From contig NZ_FOHU01000006.1 of NCBI RefSeq assembly GCF_900111615.1, positions 1-64,000 of the forward strand: DNA of 64,000 nucleotides, read 5' to 3'. Under the pieces are notes generated by a model. It worked only from the letters and a program-made list of their open reading frames with translations, was not told where the DNA came from and made no database searches. The number at the start of each line of letters is the position of its first letter. Positions within the stretch are counted from its first letter, which is position 1. A program made the position numbers and the translations under genes. This stretch comes from Natronincola peptidivorans (lineage in GTDB: Bacteria > Bacillota > Clostridia > Peptostreptococcales > Natronincolaceae). This document shows, piece by piece, positions 37,235 to 47,060 of the stretch.

Positions 37235-39538
37235 TTATTTAACTGTTACTGTTTGTGTAGCAGCATCCCACTCAGTAGCAACGCCTAAAGCTACACCTAA
37301 ATCTCTAACTGGTACGAAAGTTCTGTCGCCTGTGATAACAGCTTCAGATCTCATAGGAATGTTCATACCATTTACTACCATTGTATCACTTCCGATAGTT
37401 AATAACACTCTATCGCTTCCTTTTGTTACTAAAACAGTTCTTGATGCCGCATTCCAATCAACCTCTGCTCCTAAGATTCTACCAATAGCACTTACTGGTA
37501 GCATAGTTCTGTTTTGAGCGTCAATGTATGGAGCTACTGGTAATGTTTCAGCTACGCCATCTACAAAGAACGTTGTAGAACCAATTGTTAGTAATACTTC
37601 TGGGTTCATTGTTTCTCCAGGAGCTGGTGTTGTAACATTTACTACATCAGCTGAAGCTACATATGATTGTCTGAAGAAACCATTTTCTAATTTAGCATTA
37701 GCGCTATCATTATCAACTACATTGTTTACTAATGCTGACCCACCTACTTTAGCAGCAAACTTACCTTCTGGTGTAGATCTGTCTACATCAACTTTTCCAC
37801 CTGTAATTGTGATAACAGCAGGCTCATCTATACTTGAACCAGTTACTTGGAATGATAATACTCTACCATCTACATCAATAGAATCTTTATCAATTGTTAA
37901 TTCACTATCTTCATCTACTTCTACTGTAGGTTCAGTAGACCATTGCATCCATGTGTCTAATTCAACTTCTACTATATTTTTACCTGAAGCTGACTGAATA
38001 GCACCTGGTTTAGATTCTGTAATAGTAATTGTTCCAATCTCTTGGTTCTTAACACCAATTCTTGCATTAGCTGTATTAGCTTCTACTTTAACTGGAGCAA
38101 TTGCTTTACCTAATACAACTTCTTCTGTATCAATACCAGCACCTGAAATAGTTGCTGTGATATCACCTTCCATATCTGCTTTAACAGATACGTAGAAGTC
38201 TACTTCTAATAATGCTCTTTCATTATGATCTGGGTCAAGTCTAAATTCAACAGAGCTATCACCTTTGTCACTGTTCATTATTATTGCTTGTACTATGCTT
38301 TCAGTGTTATGTCCATTAGTACCATCAAACTTGTCTGCTGTTCTTACGTCAACACCAATAACTTTAACCCAAGATGGGAATTCGATAGTAGTATATCTGT
38401 TAGATAACCAAGCTCCGCCTGAATCTTCTCTAATTCTTAATCTTGCAAGTTGATGATCTTCTTCGTTATTAATATTTGTATCAGTAGGCTCTCCCGCATA
38501 TCTACCTGCGAAAATTTCTTTTGGATCTTTGTCGTCTTTAATTCTTACTTCCATGCCATAACCAACTTTGTCAAGAGCTTTTACTTCTTCATTAGTCGCA
38601 TCGCCTCTTACTCTTAACATAACATCACCAGTAGGAGCATCTTTGCTTGCTCTTACATCAATTCCATTTATTCTGATCCATCCACGTGATACTCCTGCAA
38701 CCATAGATGGCTCTACCCAGAATGTTAATTGTCTGTCTCCGTTAGATAATCTTGCATTAAATTCTCCACTTACAGGATCTGCTGTTCTATTAGCAGCATT
38801 TGATGTTATATTGAATGTTTCAGTACCTGAAGCATATCCTCCACCATAAGTTACAGTAAAGTCGCTTCCATCAAATTTAAAGTGGTTTGGAAGTACGAAA
38901 ATCACCTCTTGAGCTCCTGCAAAACCTGTTCTTACTGTTTCTTCCATTAAGATAGTGTTAATTGTTGCACCTTCAACAATTCTTGCTACGCTATCTATTG
39001 TTGTTACTGTGTCTCCACCTGCTACAGTTGCGAATGTGTAAGTTCCAGGACTTACAGCACTTCCATCAGGAATCACTGTTACAGTTACGTTTCCAGATGC
39101 TCCATCTAAGTCTGCGTTCAATGGGATAAAAATTCTGTTTCCATTTTGAGCGCCATTAATCGTTACATTAATTCTTCTCTTTGTTATGCTTTCAATTGTA
39201 AAACCTGCACCTACACTTGTTCCAACTTCGTAAAGACTATTGTGTGTAGCTCCAGCAGCAAGAGTTCCACTAGTAGCCAATCCACCGGTTTCTGGAGCTA
39301 ATCTCCACTCCGCGTCTTCAGATAATTCTAAAACAAAGCTTTCTGTAGTAGTATCCCAAGTGTTATCTTTAGGCTCAAGTACAAGAGCAGGGATACTAGC
39401 CCCAAAATCTTTCATTGATGTGTCATCTTCTACTGTTAAAACACGTGTTACTGTGTTTGTGCTAGTAGCAAAAGACATCATTGGTATCATAGATAATACC
39501 ATTACTAATGCTAGCAATAAAGCTAATTTTCTCTTCAT
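37235..39538 (-). CDS. Probable major surface-layer protein with paired stalk domains
   Basis: A 767-residue protein with a clear signal peptide (to about residue 25, SFA-TS). A long beta-rich body of about 620 residues is rich in Thr, Val, Ala and Asp. Two C-terminal copper-amine-oxidase N-terminal-like units close it: TMLPVSAIGRILGAEVDWNA and TFVPVRDLGVALGVATEWDA, the second ending at the last residue. There is no SLH domain. The best promoter in the window, a 150-base leader with a stable stem, AAGGAGG and a UUCG terminator all point to a heavily made single-gene transcript. That it forms the S-layer, and that the nearby locus glycosylates it, are inferences. Confidence 0.72.
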   Translation of the reverse strand: MKRKLALLLALVMVLSMIPMMSFATSTNTVTRVLTVEDDTSMKDFGASIPALVLEPKDNTWDTTTESFVLELSEDAEWRLAPETGGLATSGTLAAGATHNSLYEVGTSVGAGFTIESITKRRINVTINGAQNGNRIFIPLNADLDGASGNVTVTVIPDGSAVSPGTYTFATVAGGDTVTTIDSVARIVEGATINTILMEETVRTGFAGAQEVIFVLPNHFKFDGSDFTVTYGGGYASGTETFNITSNAANRTADPVSGEFNARLSNGDRQLTFWVEPSMVAGVSRGWIRINGIDVRASKDAPTGDVMLRVRGDATNEEVKALDKVGYGMEVRIKDDKDPKEIFAGRYAGEPTDTNINNEEDHQLARLRIREDSGGAWLSNRYTTIEFPSWVKVIGVDVRTADKFDGTNGHNTESIVQAIIMNSDKGDSSVEFRLDPDHNERALLEVDFYVSVKADMEGDITATISGAGIDTEEVVLGKAIAPVKVEANTANARIGVKNQEIGTITITESKPGAIQSASGKNIVEVELDTWMQWSTEPTVEVDEDSELTIDKDSIDVDGRVLSFQVTGSSIDEPAVITITGGKVDVDRSTPEGKFAAKVGGSALVNNVVDNDSANAKLENGFFRQSYVASADVVNVTTPAPGETMNPEVLLTIGSTTFFVDGVAETLPVAPYIDAQNRTMLPVSAIGRILGAEVDWNAASRTVLVTKGSDRVLLTIGSDTMVVNGMNIPMRSEAVITGDRTFVPVRDLGVALGVATEWDAATQTVTVK

Positions 39539-39623
39539 GCTTTTTCTTCCTCCTTTTATTTTTTATAATGTTTTTTGATTTCTTGCTTTTGGTTGTTTTT
39601 TCTTCAACCCCCAAAGCATTTAT

Positions 39624-39645
39624 TTTAAAGGTTGAAACCTTTAAA
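39624..39645 (-). other. Perfect 10-bp hairpin in the surface-protein leader
   Basis: TTTAAAGGTT and AACCTTTAAA pair around two bases, about 85 bases before the ATG and inside the predicted transcript. It could stabilise the mRNA or be an operator. Long stable leaders are typical of S-layer genes. Confidence 0.6.
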
Positions 39646-39698
39646 AACTAAACATAATATGTAGGTGAATGCAAGTCACTTATCCACCTGTAGGTAAG

Positions 39699-39727
39699 AT
39701 TATACCACCCTGAGCTGAATAGGTCAA
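39699..39727 (-). promoter_or_regulatory. Near-consensus promoter of the major surface-protein gene
   Basis: On the minus strand TTGACC (39722-39727), exactly 17 bp, then TATAAT (39699-39704). Transcription would start near 39692 and give a leader of about 150 bases. Confidence 0.8.
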
Positions 39728-39887
39728 CTTTTGATGGGATTTTGTAACATAATTGTAAAATATGTCTGTCATCTACCACTAAAACCATTATACACATAAA
39801 AGTGGTGAATTACCATTACAGAAATGTTACAGTTTTTTTGTTTTGTGTTACAGAGTCAGATTTGGTGGTTCTTTATCCGCTGAGTCA

Positions 39888-40018
39888 CAGGACAGGGGGA
39901 CAGGTATTAGTCCCTTCAATCCTTTAAGTTATTGTTCTCTCGTCGTTCAGGACACGAGGGACAGGTACTAGTCCCTCCAAAGAGCGTCGGGACAATTACC
40001 CGTCCCTGATGTCCCTCT
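39888..40018. repeat. REP-like hairpin repeats, family B (one partial, one full copy)
   Basis: The full copy (about 39943-40018) has left arm GGGACAGGTACTAGTCCC and right arm GGGACAATTACCCGTCCC, which pair at 15 of 18 positions. They are joined by a short TCCAAAGAGCGTC linker. The partial copy at 39888-39915 holds only the left arm. Other family B copies are at 43612, 43702 and 46877. Confidence 0.8.
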
Positions 40019-40161
40019 CTTTGCTCTCTGCTTGCTTTCTTTGCTCTCAGCTTTTTGCTACTCTCTATCTTAAACACATTAATGCTTTTTATTTCTTGTC
40101 CACTATCATAATATTCTAGGTATCTGTAAAAATTCCTGCAATTTTTGAAAGTTTTTTCTCT

Positions 40162-41769
<1,608 letters not shown>

Positions 41770-41823
41770 TTATCTCATCCTTTCTGTGTACAGTTTGGTT
41801 GGTTTCTATTTATAAGTATTGTC

Positions 41824-41885
41824 AAAAAAAGTGAAGGGTCACCCTTAAAGGGGGGTGACCTCTTGAGGGCACCCTTTGTGGGTGC
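41824..41885 (-). promoter_or_regulatory. Attenuator-like pyrG leader
   Basis: The minus-strand leader can form hairpin 1 (GCACCC/GGGTGC, 41869-41885) and then a terminator (GGTCACCC/GGGTGACC, 41837-41860) followed by TTCAC and seven T at 41824-41830. A C-run (CACCCCCC) occupies the 5' arm and loop of the terminator. The GGGTG of hairpin 1 could instead pair with CACCC of the terminator, making the two folds exclusive. In Bacillus subtilis pyrG, a C/U-rich 5' terminator arm is the target of reiterated G residues when CTP is low. No GGG start is seen here, so the mechanism may differ. Confidence 0.6.
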
Positions 41886-41916
41886 GGATTTATCTTTTTA
41901 CATAATAACATATGAT

Positions 41917-41946
41917 AGTTTATCCTACATTTAGTTATTATGTCAA
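41917..41946 (-). promoter_or_regulatory. Promoter of pyrG
   Basis: TTGACA (41941-41946), 18 bp, TAAACT (41917-41922) on the minus strand, 29 bp past the stop of the SLH gene. It lies upstream of the attenuator, so the terminator is inside the pyrG transcript. Confidence 0.6.
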
Positions 41947-41974
41947 TATCTATTTTTCTTCATACATAAATTTT

Positions 41975-43528
41975 TTAGTAGTTGAGGATTCTCTCTCTAT
42001 AATCATATCTTATATCCCACTGTAGGTAGTGGACCAGTCTTGTCAGCATGTCTACTGTTTCTGCTTTTGTTAGGTCTCTGCTGGGTTGAAAATAGCCATT
42101 GGGGTTGCTGTCTACTAGACCCATCTCTCTTGCTACATAGATAGCATCTCTTGCCCATAGGGGGATGGCGTAGTCGTCTCTGTAGCCCATAGCGTATTGC
42201 TGGATAGGCGCTAGGTCTTCAAAGCCTAGTGCTTTGATGATGGCTACTGTTGCTTCCGCTTTAGTGATGCTTTGGTTTGGCATGAAATGGTCCTCTCCTA
42301 CTCCCTTCATAATCCCCTTTTCAAATACTGCTTCGATGTATTTTTGGTTTGGGTTTTCTGTAGGGACATCTACAAAGAGAGTTGTTGGCTCTTGTAGTTG
42401 TACTGTTCTTCTCCTTGCAGGCTGCTCTTCTTCTTTTTCTAGTCCCATGATAACTGCTAAAGCTCTAGCAAACTCTCCCCTGCTCATTGGTAATGAGGGT
42501 CCAAAGTTACTATTGTGTGGTGCTAGGGCTTCTAGACTTGCAAGAAATAGGATGTCTTTTTCTGCCCAATGTCCTGAAATATCTCTCATGGCTGGGATGG
42601 TAAGTCTTTTGTTTATGGGGTTGGTGTCTAGGCTAAAGCTTCTGCTGCCAGAGTTTCTGCCCCTGAGTAGATCTCCATCCTCTCCTAGTCTTGGTAGGTT
42701 GTAGCTGTATTTTACGATATTTTCTTCCTTTTCTGTTAGGAGGTAGCCTCCTCTAAAGCTGATTTGGGTGGGTGTGTTGGCTTCGTAATGGTAGTCTTTG
42801 GTTCTATTGTGGACCACACTTACCTCTGCTGTTCCTTCCCAGGAAAGGGTTTCTTCTTCGTTGTCATTGTTGTTAAAGGCTCTTTCATAACGAATGAAAT
42901 GTGTGACGGTTTGCGTATTGGTAGCGCCCCAGTGGTGATCGTAGCCCACTACTGTTCCCTGGGTATCTACCCTTACTGTTCCTTGATTTCTATTGATGGT
43001 ATAGGTTTTTCTCCCATCCCAGTTACCGGCAAAATAGGTGACCCCGGGTTTTTCATGGAAAATCTGGGCTTTACTCCATGGGTACTGGGCATCGCTGGTT
43101 TCGTATCGTACACCATTCACAGTGATGGTTTCTCGGTAGCGGTTTAATACCAACGCCTGCTGTTTTTGGTCGCTGCCGTTGGATATGGTTTCCTTGTCTA
43201 GTGTGACATTTCTTGTGATACTTACGTTTTTCTCTGTGTTTACAAGGTTTCTATAGTTATAGGTGACACGATCTCCTCTATCGCTTACAGATACAGTTCC
43301 CTCTACGATAATGGGTTCTCCTGTTAGGAAGATTACCTCTCGATAGGTGGTTTCGTTTTGTATTCCGCCTTCGTAGCCGGGGATCTCTAGGGCGTAGGCT
43401 TGTAGGCTGAAGGTTAGGATTAGTAGGAGTGTTAGTACACTACGCCACGGGGACAGTCCCTTAGGCACATTGGGAAGCACGTGCCAAATGGACAGTCCCC
43501 ATGACTTCGTTTGGGTGGTTTTTTTCAT
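41975..43528 (-). CDS. SLH domain protein with a repeat element in its signal-peptide region
   Basis: The 517-residue protein has a beta-rich N-terminal half and three C-terminal SLH domains (from DISGHWAEKDILFLAS, then LFVDVPTENPNQKYIEAVFE, then the last ending TKAETVDMLTRLVHYLQ). The ATG follows AAGGGGG. Residues 9-30, between MKKTTQTK and the hydrophobic VLTLLLILTF, are encoded by a family A REP-like repeat. The total precursor stays in frame and the cleavage site (AYA-LE) is intact. It should be anchored to the wall through the SLH domains. Confidence 0.87.
   Translation of the reverse strand: MKKTTQTKSWGLSIWHVLPNVPKGLSPWRSVLTLLLILTFSLQAYALEIPGYEGGIQNETTYREVIFLTGEPIIVEGTVSVSDRGDRVTYNYRNLVNTEKNVSITRNVTLDKETISNGSDQKQQALVLNRYRETITVNGVRYETSDAQYPWSKAQIFHEKPGVTYFAGNWDGRKTYTINRNQGTVRVDTQGTVVGYDHHWGATNTQTVTHFIRYERAFNNNDNEEETLSWEGTAEVSVVHNRTKDYHYEANTPTQISFRGGYLLTEKEENIVKYSYNLPRLGEDGDLLRGRNSGSRSFSLDTNPINKRLTIPAMRDISGHWAEKDILFLASLEALAPHNSNFGPSLPMSRGEFARALAVIMGLEKEEEQPARRRTVQLQEPTTLFVDVPTENPNQKYIEAVFEKGIMKGVGEDHFMPNQSITKAEATVAIIKALGFEDLAPIQQYAMGYRDDYAIPLWARDAIYVAREMGLVDSNPNGYFQPSRDLTKAETVDMLTRLVHYLQWDIRYDYRERILNY
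43441..43510. repeat. REP-like hairpin repeat, family A (copy 2), inside a coding sequence
   Basis: Arms are CGCCACGGGGACAGTCCC and GGACAGTCCCC; the inner stem reads GGCAC/GTGCC, changed on both sides relative to GACAC/GTGTC of copies 1 and 4. It lies between codons 7 and 31 of the SLH protein gene and has no stop codon in the used frame. Confidence 0.85.
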
Positions 43529-43611
43529 TTTGTTTTCCCCCTTTTTTGGGTGTTCTTTACTGGTAACTTCTTATTGTTCGTTTCACAGCATATATTGTGT
43601 ATCCTGCATCG

Positions 43612-43680
43612 TTTAGGACTCGGGGACAGGTACTAGTCCCTCCAAAAGGCGTCAGGACAATTACCCGTCCCCAATTCCCT
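43612..43680. repeat. REP-like hairpin repeat, family B (copy 2)
   Basis: Nearly the same as the 39.9-kb copy: GGGGACAGGTACTAGTCCC, a TCCAAAAGGCGTCA linker and GGACAATTACCCGTCCCC. Confidence 0.8.
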
Positions 43681-43701
43681 CTCTTGTTTAGTTTCTCTTC
43701 T

Positions 43702-43774
43702 TCGTTCAGGACACGGGGACGTACACCTGTCCCTTCAAAGAACGGCAGGACATGTATACGTCCCCTCGTCCCTC
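43702..43774. repeat. REP-like hairpin repeat, family B (copy 3, diverged inner stem)
   Basis: Left arm GGGGACGTACACCTGTCC and right arm GGACATGTATACGTCCCC pair at 16 of 18 positions, although the inner bases differ from copies 1 and 2. Both arms have changed together. Confidence 0.8.
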
Positions 43775-43818
43775 ACTTATCCCTCGGTTTCCCGCAGGAT
43801 GCCAGTTCCCACGTTGTA

Positions 43819-43903
43819 GCTTCGCCATGGGGACAGTCCCTCTGTCACCCCTTCGGTTGCCGGTTTTACCGGCAAGACAGCTGGACAGTCCCCTTGGCTT
43901 CGC
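43819..43903. repeat. REP-like hairpin repeat, family A (copy 3, replaced core)
   Basis: The outer arms (CGCCATGGGGACAGTCCC and GGACAGTCCCCTTGGC) are conserved. The core is replaced by CTGTC...GACAG enclosing a GCCGG-TTTTA-CCGGC hairpin. Confidence 0.8.
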
Positions 43904-43941
43904 TAGTCTCACGTCCCTCTATGAATTTGTTTTTTATTCTT

Positions 43942-46743
43942 TTATTGCTCTACAATGATTACGTAGGCGTCGTCGCCGGTGGAGACGTTTTTGCTCTTTA
44001 CTACGTAGGCTTGTGCGTTTCTTCTCAGTCGGTGAAGTTCTTCTTTGCCTACTGGGGTATCGTTTAGGAGGATGACTGCTTTATCTGTATTTATGGTTTC
44101 TCCTCTTGGTACTGTCTCCCAACGATTATTTAAACTGTTCCAGTGTCTTACATTGTTTAGGGTGATGGTTTCATTGTCCATATCCACCTCTGAAATACTG
44201 CCAATAGCGCTGTGTTCTATGTGGAGTCTTCCTCCCTCATGGATAGATACTGGTGTCAGATTCAGTGCTAGCACTTCTTCGTAGACTTCTCCATCCACGT
44301 GGGTTTCTTTTACTACAAAATAAGCGCCTTTGTTTAGATAGAATCTATCCGTGATACGTCGACGCAGTTCATCGTCTTCGATATCCTCTGGATCTATGAA
44401 TCGAGTATCGATAAAGTAGCTTGCTTCTATCTCCAGCTCCAGCTGGCTGTCATAGATATAGGTATCCTCTGTTAGGGTCACTCTTCTGCTTCCAGACATC
44501 TCTACCCATCTGTTATCTTCAAGTCTTAGGTAGTCCAGTCGATAAGCAAGTCTTCCGAGGGTGATACCATATTGATGGATATCCTGGATGGTTCCTCTGT
44601 AGATGGCTAGTCTGGTGCCATCGATGCGATCATCCAGCATGCTGGTGCCTTCTATGGAAATCACTGAAGCATTTCTCGTGCCTCTTAATAAATCTGCTGC
44701 TATGTTTACTGTTTGTCTCAGATCTAGGTTTAGCATGTCTACTAATCGGTTGTCCTTTATAACGATGGTTCCTGGATGGAAGTTAAAACCGACATTGTCT
44801 ACAATCATCCTGCTTGTACCAAACTGTATATCTGTGATGGTGCTGTCGTAGGCTACGGTAGAGCCCTGCTTCATCAGCAGCTTTGCCACTCTAGGCACTC
44901 CATAGCTGTTTTCCAGTGCTATATAGACCTCTTGATCTCTTCTGCTGGTTAAATCTCTAAGGGTGATTTTTTCTCCTCCTTCATAGAGAAGATCTCCCTC
45001 TGCCCTCAGCTTCACCTGATCCTGTGGATGTCTCACCCATCTTCCCTGCTGATAGGTAGAGACATTTCTCAAAATAATCTCTCGGTTTCTTTGGTCCACC
45101 TGTTCTATCTGTCCTCGATAAACTCCATCGATATGACGTTCGTGGTCCTCTACCCGGATGGTGGCGATGTCTGGGCTATAGATATCATTGAAGAAAAGCA
45201 TGACTCTGTCGCCGACCTTTACTTCAAACAGCTGAGAGGGTCTTTCATTCCTCAATATTCGAGTTCCGGTGTTGATTCTATATCTTTCTCTGTTGCCAGC
45301 GCTTCTTATTTCTACTGTGTCGCTATCGATAAATAGGACATCTCCCACCTTTACTCGGGTGCCGGGAGGAATGTAACCATGTCTATCGGGGTCCTCCTCT
45401 AGGTAGCCCTGCAGGCTGGAGGCTCTATTGTTATGGACAGATGCTTTGATCTCCATGCCATATAGTAGTCCATCTAGGGGTACACTCCTACCATTCACTT
45501 GAATCTTTGCAGAGGAAGGCACCTCTAGGATATGTCTTCTATTTTGAAAGTCTGTCATCACCAGCTGGCGGTTTTCTATATCCGTGGTTTCAACAAATCC
45601 CTCTATCTCTCTGATGGGGACATCGTCTACGGCAGCGTAGATGACTTCATTACCTTCATTTATATAGTAGCGTATCCAGTCTCCTCTACTGAGGGCGTTG
45701 GACAAGCTTAGGTTTCCATTTTTTCGTACAGGAAAATCTTTATTTGATGCTTCTACTACAATCAGATTATTGCTATTATCATCATTCTTTATGGTAAGAA
45801 CCCTTTTTGTCACACCCTGGTGTTGAATGTTTTCTGTTGTTACAATTTCTCCTTCTTTTTTGGTAAGTCCTCTCTCCTCCAGCAGCTCCTCCTGCACTTT
45901 GGTCATCATCTGTGCCATCTGTCCTCTGGTTAAGGTTTGTCGTGGTGCAAAGGTTGTGTTGGAGGTGCCGGACATAATACCATTCTGTATAATAGCCTCG
46001 ATCAGTGGGATTTTTTCTGTATCCATTTGGTTCATATCGGTAAATCGTTGGACATTTACCATGTTGGCGCCATATATTCCTTCTAGGTCTAGCGCTCTTG
46101 CTATCCATGCTGCCATCTGTTGCCGGCTGATGGGTCGGTTCCATGTGGCGTTGGTTTCCAGTTGGTTTCTAATCTGGTTTTGAAGATTTGTTATTTCTGC
46201 TGGAGTAAGCTCTCCATCTTCAAAGGCTTCCATCCGTTCTGACACCTGCTGCTGCAGGTTGTCCATTTGGACTGGTGTCAGGTTCAGGATTTGGTTCATT
46301 TCCTGGGGCGTGACGATGTTGTTTTGTAGTGCCACCTGTAGATAGCCCTGTCCCCAGTTGTCGGCTGCACTTAGTACCACGATATCTCTTACCGTTGGCG
46401 GGGTTTGCATTTCTCCTAATCGTCGGGCTTCCTCCTCCTGTCCCAAGGCCTTTACCAGGATTGTCAATGCCTGTAGATGGGTAAGGGGTTGATTGGGCTG
46501 AAATCTTTGGTTGCCCGTACCGCTCATGAGGGATAGTGCAGCTGTTTCCTGAATAGCTGCTCTGGCCCAATGACCATCGATGTCTGTAAATCTTATGGTT
46601 TGGTATAGGGCTCCCCCATCCTGTAAACCCTCGTAGGCTGGGTAAGGACTCAGGGTATCTATGGCAAATACTTGATGGGGAAAGAGCTGTAGCAGCAGGA
46701 GTAGGGTTAGTATGAGGATGTAGGTTTTTTTTGAGGGTTTCAT
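43942..46743 (-). CDS. Large SLH domain protein with long beta-repeat region
   Basis: A 933-residue exported protein: signal peptide ending at QVFA, then three SLH domains (FTDIDGHWARAAIQETAAL, a middle one spaced by an inserted Glu/Gln-rich helix of about 60 residues, and TSNTTFAPRQTLTRGQMAQMM). The following 600 residues are repeats of about 70-80 residues with the theme G-x-V-x-D-x-x-R-x-hydrophobic-x-L, including EIEGFVETTDIENRQLV and IDGVYRGQIEQVDQRNREI. The repeat theme matches the C-terminal half of the 623-residue SLH protein. Wall anchoring through SLH is expected; the helix inserted in the SLH region is unusual. ATG follows AAGGAG. Confidence 0.88.
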   Translation of the reverse strand: MKPSKKTYILILTLLLLLQLFPHQVFAIDTLSPYPAYEGLQDGGALYQTIRFTDIDGHWARAAIQETAALSLMSGTGNQRFQPNQPLTHLQALTILVKALGQEEEARRLGEMQTPPTVRDIVVLSAADNWGQGYLQVALQNNIVTPQEMNQILNLTPVQMDNLQQQVSERMEAFEDGELTPAEITNLQNQIRNQLETNATWNRPISRQQMAAWIARALDLEGIYGANMVNVQRFTDMNQMDTEKIPLIEAIIQNGIMSGTSNTTFAPRQTLTRGQMAQMMTKVQEELLEERGLTKKEGEIVTTENIQHQGVTKRVLTIKNDDNSNNLIVVEASNKDFPVRKNGNLSLSNALSRGDWIRYYINEGNEVIYAAVDDVPIREIEGFVETTDIENRQLVMTDFQNRRHILEVPSSAKIQVNGRSVPLDGLLYGMEIKASVHNNRASSLQGYLEEDPDRHGYIPPGTRVKVGDVLFIDSDTVEIRSAGNRERYRINTGTRILRNERPSQLFEVKVGDRVMLFFNDIYSPDIATIRVEDHERHIDGVYRGQIEQVDQRNREIILRNVSTYQQGRWVRHPQDQVKLRAEGDLLYEGGEKITLRDLTSRRDQEVYIALENSYGVPRVAKLLMKQGSTVAYDSTITDIQFGTSRMIVDNVGFNFHPGTIVIKDNRLVDMLNLDLRQTVNIAADLLRGTRNASVISIEGTSMLDDRIDGTRLAIYRGTIQDIHQYGITLGRLAYRLDYLRLEDNRWVEMSGSRRVTLTEDTYIYDSQLELEIEASYFIDTRFIDPEDIEDDELRRRITDRFYLNKGAYFVVKETHVDGEVYEEVLALNLTPVSIHEGGRLHIEHSAIGSISEVDMDNETITLNNVRHWNSLNNRWETVPRGETINTDKAVILLNDTPVGKEELHRLRRNAQAYVVKSKNVSTGDDAYVIIVEQ

Positions 46744-46876
46744 GGGATCGCTCCTTTTTTAAATTAAAAATGAAGAATGTAAAATGGAAAATTAAATATT
46801 AAAAAATTAAAAGCAAAATCAAAAGCTTTTAGATCCTTCGCTGAGGCTCAGGATGACATTTGTCCGTCTGTGTTTG

Positions 46877-46948
46877 CAGGACACTGGGGACAGGCACACA
46901 GTCCCTCCAAAAAACGTCAGGACAGGATGCCAGTCCCCGATGTCCCTT
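46877..46948. repeat. REP-like hairpin repeat, family B (copy 4)
   Basis: Left arm GGGGACAGGCACACAGTCC and right arm GGACAGGATGCCAGTCCCC pair at 15 of 19 positions. The GGCA/TGCC pairs replace the GGTA/TACC of copies 1 and 2. Confidence 0.8.
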
Positions 46949-46970
46949 GTTGTCCCTTGCGGCAGGTTTC

Positions 46971-47043
46971 GCTACGCCATGGGGACAGTCCCTCCGACAC
47001 ATTGGGAAACATGTGTCAGCTGGACAGTCCCCATGGCTTCGTT
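46971..47043. repeat. REP-like hairpin repeat, family A (copy 4)
   Basis: Arms CGCCATGGGGACAGTCCC and GGACAGTCCCCATGGC, inner stem GACACAT/ATGTGTC. It is the most regular copy of family A and directly follows the stop of the IPT/TIG gene, where its hairpin may act as a terminator. Confidence 0.85.
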
Positions 47044-47060
47044 GTCCCCACAATATTTTT

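Larger units (their letters stand above)
39539..40161. other. Regulatory and repeat-filled gap between the surface-protein gene and pyrG
   Basis: From left to right this 623-bp gap holds the leader of the surface-protein gene with its hairpin (39624-39645), its promoter (39699-39727), a partial and a full family B repeat (39888-40018), and simple AGAGCAAAG-type repeats near 40015-40055 just after pyrG. No reading frame is convincing and no separate terminator for pyrG is obvious, so the family B hairpin may end that transcript. Confidence 0.6.
43529..43941. other. Repeat-filled gap between two SLH genes
   Basis: This 413-bp gap consists mostly of three repeat copies: family B at 43612-43680 and 43702-43774, and family A at 43819-43903. 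Open frames across it (for example around 43600-44060) are only translations of the repeats. No promoter or separate terminator is clear. Confidence 0.7.
46744..47060. other. Repeat-filled gap between the IPT/TIG and SLH genes
   Basis: The 317-bp gap starts with an AT-rich AATGAAGAATGTAAAATG-type stretch, continues with a short element around 46831-46857 (ATCCTTCGCTGAGGCTCAGGAT, an inverted repeat often seen dispersed in bacteria), then family B at 46877-46948 and family A at 46971-47043. No gene is visible; frames here are repeat translations. Confidence 0.7.

Noticed and set aside
43597-44067. Open frames of 60-156 codons across the repeat-filled gaps (also 43706-43912, 46829-47211)
   Set aside because: They are translations of the REP-like hairpins and of short dispersed repeats. 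They have no ribosome sites and overlap the ends of real genes.
45782-46570. Minus-strand and plus-strand frames of 116-120 codons inside the 933-residue SLH gene
   Set aside because: They lie wholly within a well-supported gene in other frames and their products are low-complexity translations of its codon pattern.
46829-46860. The GATCCTTCGCTGAGGCTCAGGAT-type element as part of a tRNA or attachment site
   Set aside because: No cloverleaf can be drawn and no integrase is near; it resembles a short dispersed inverted repeat.
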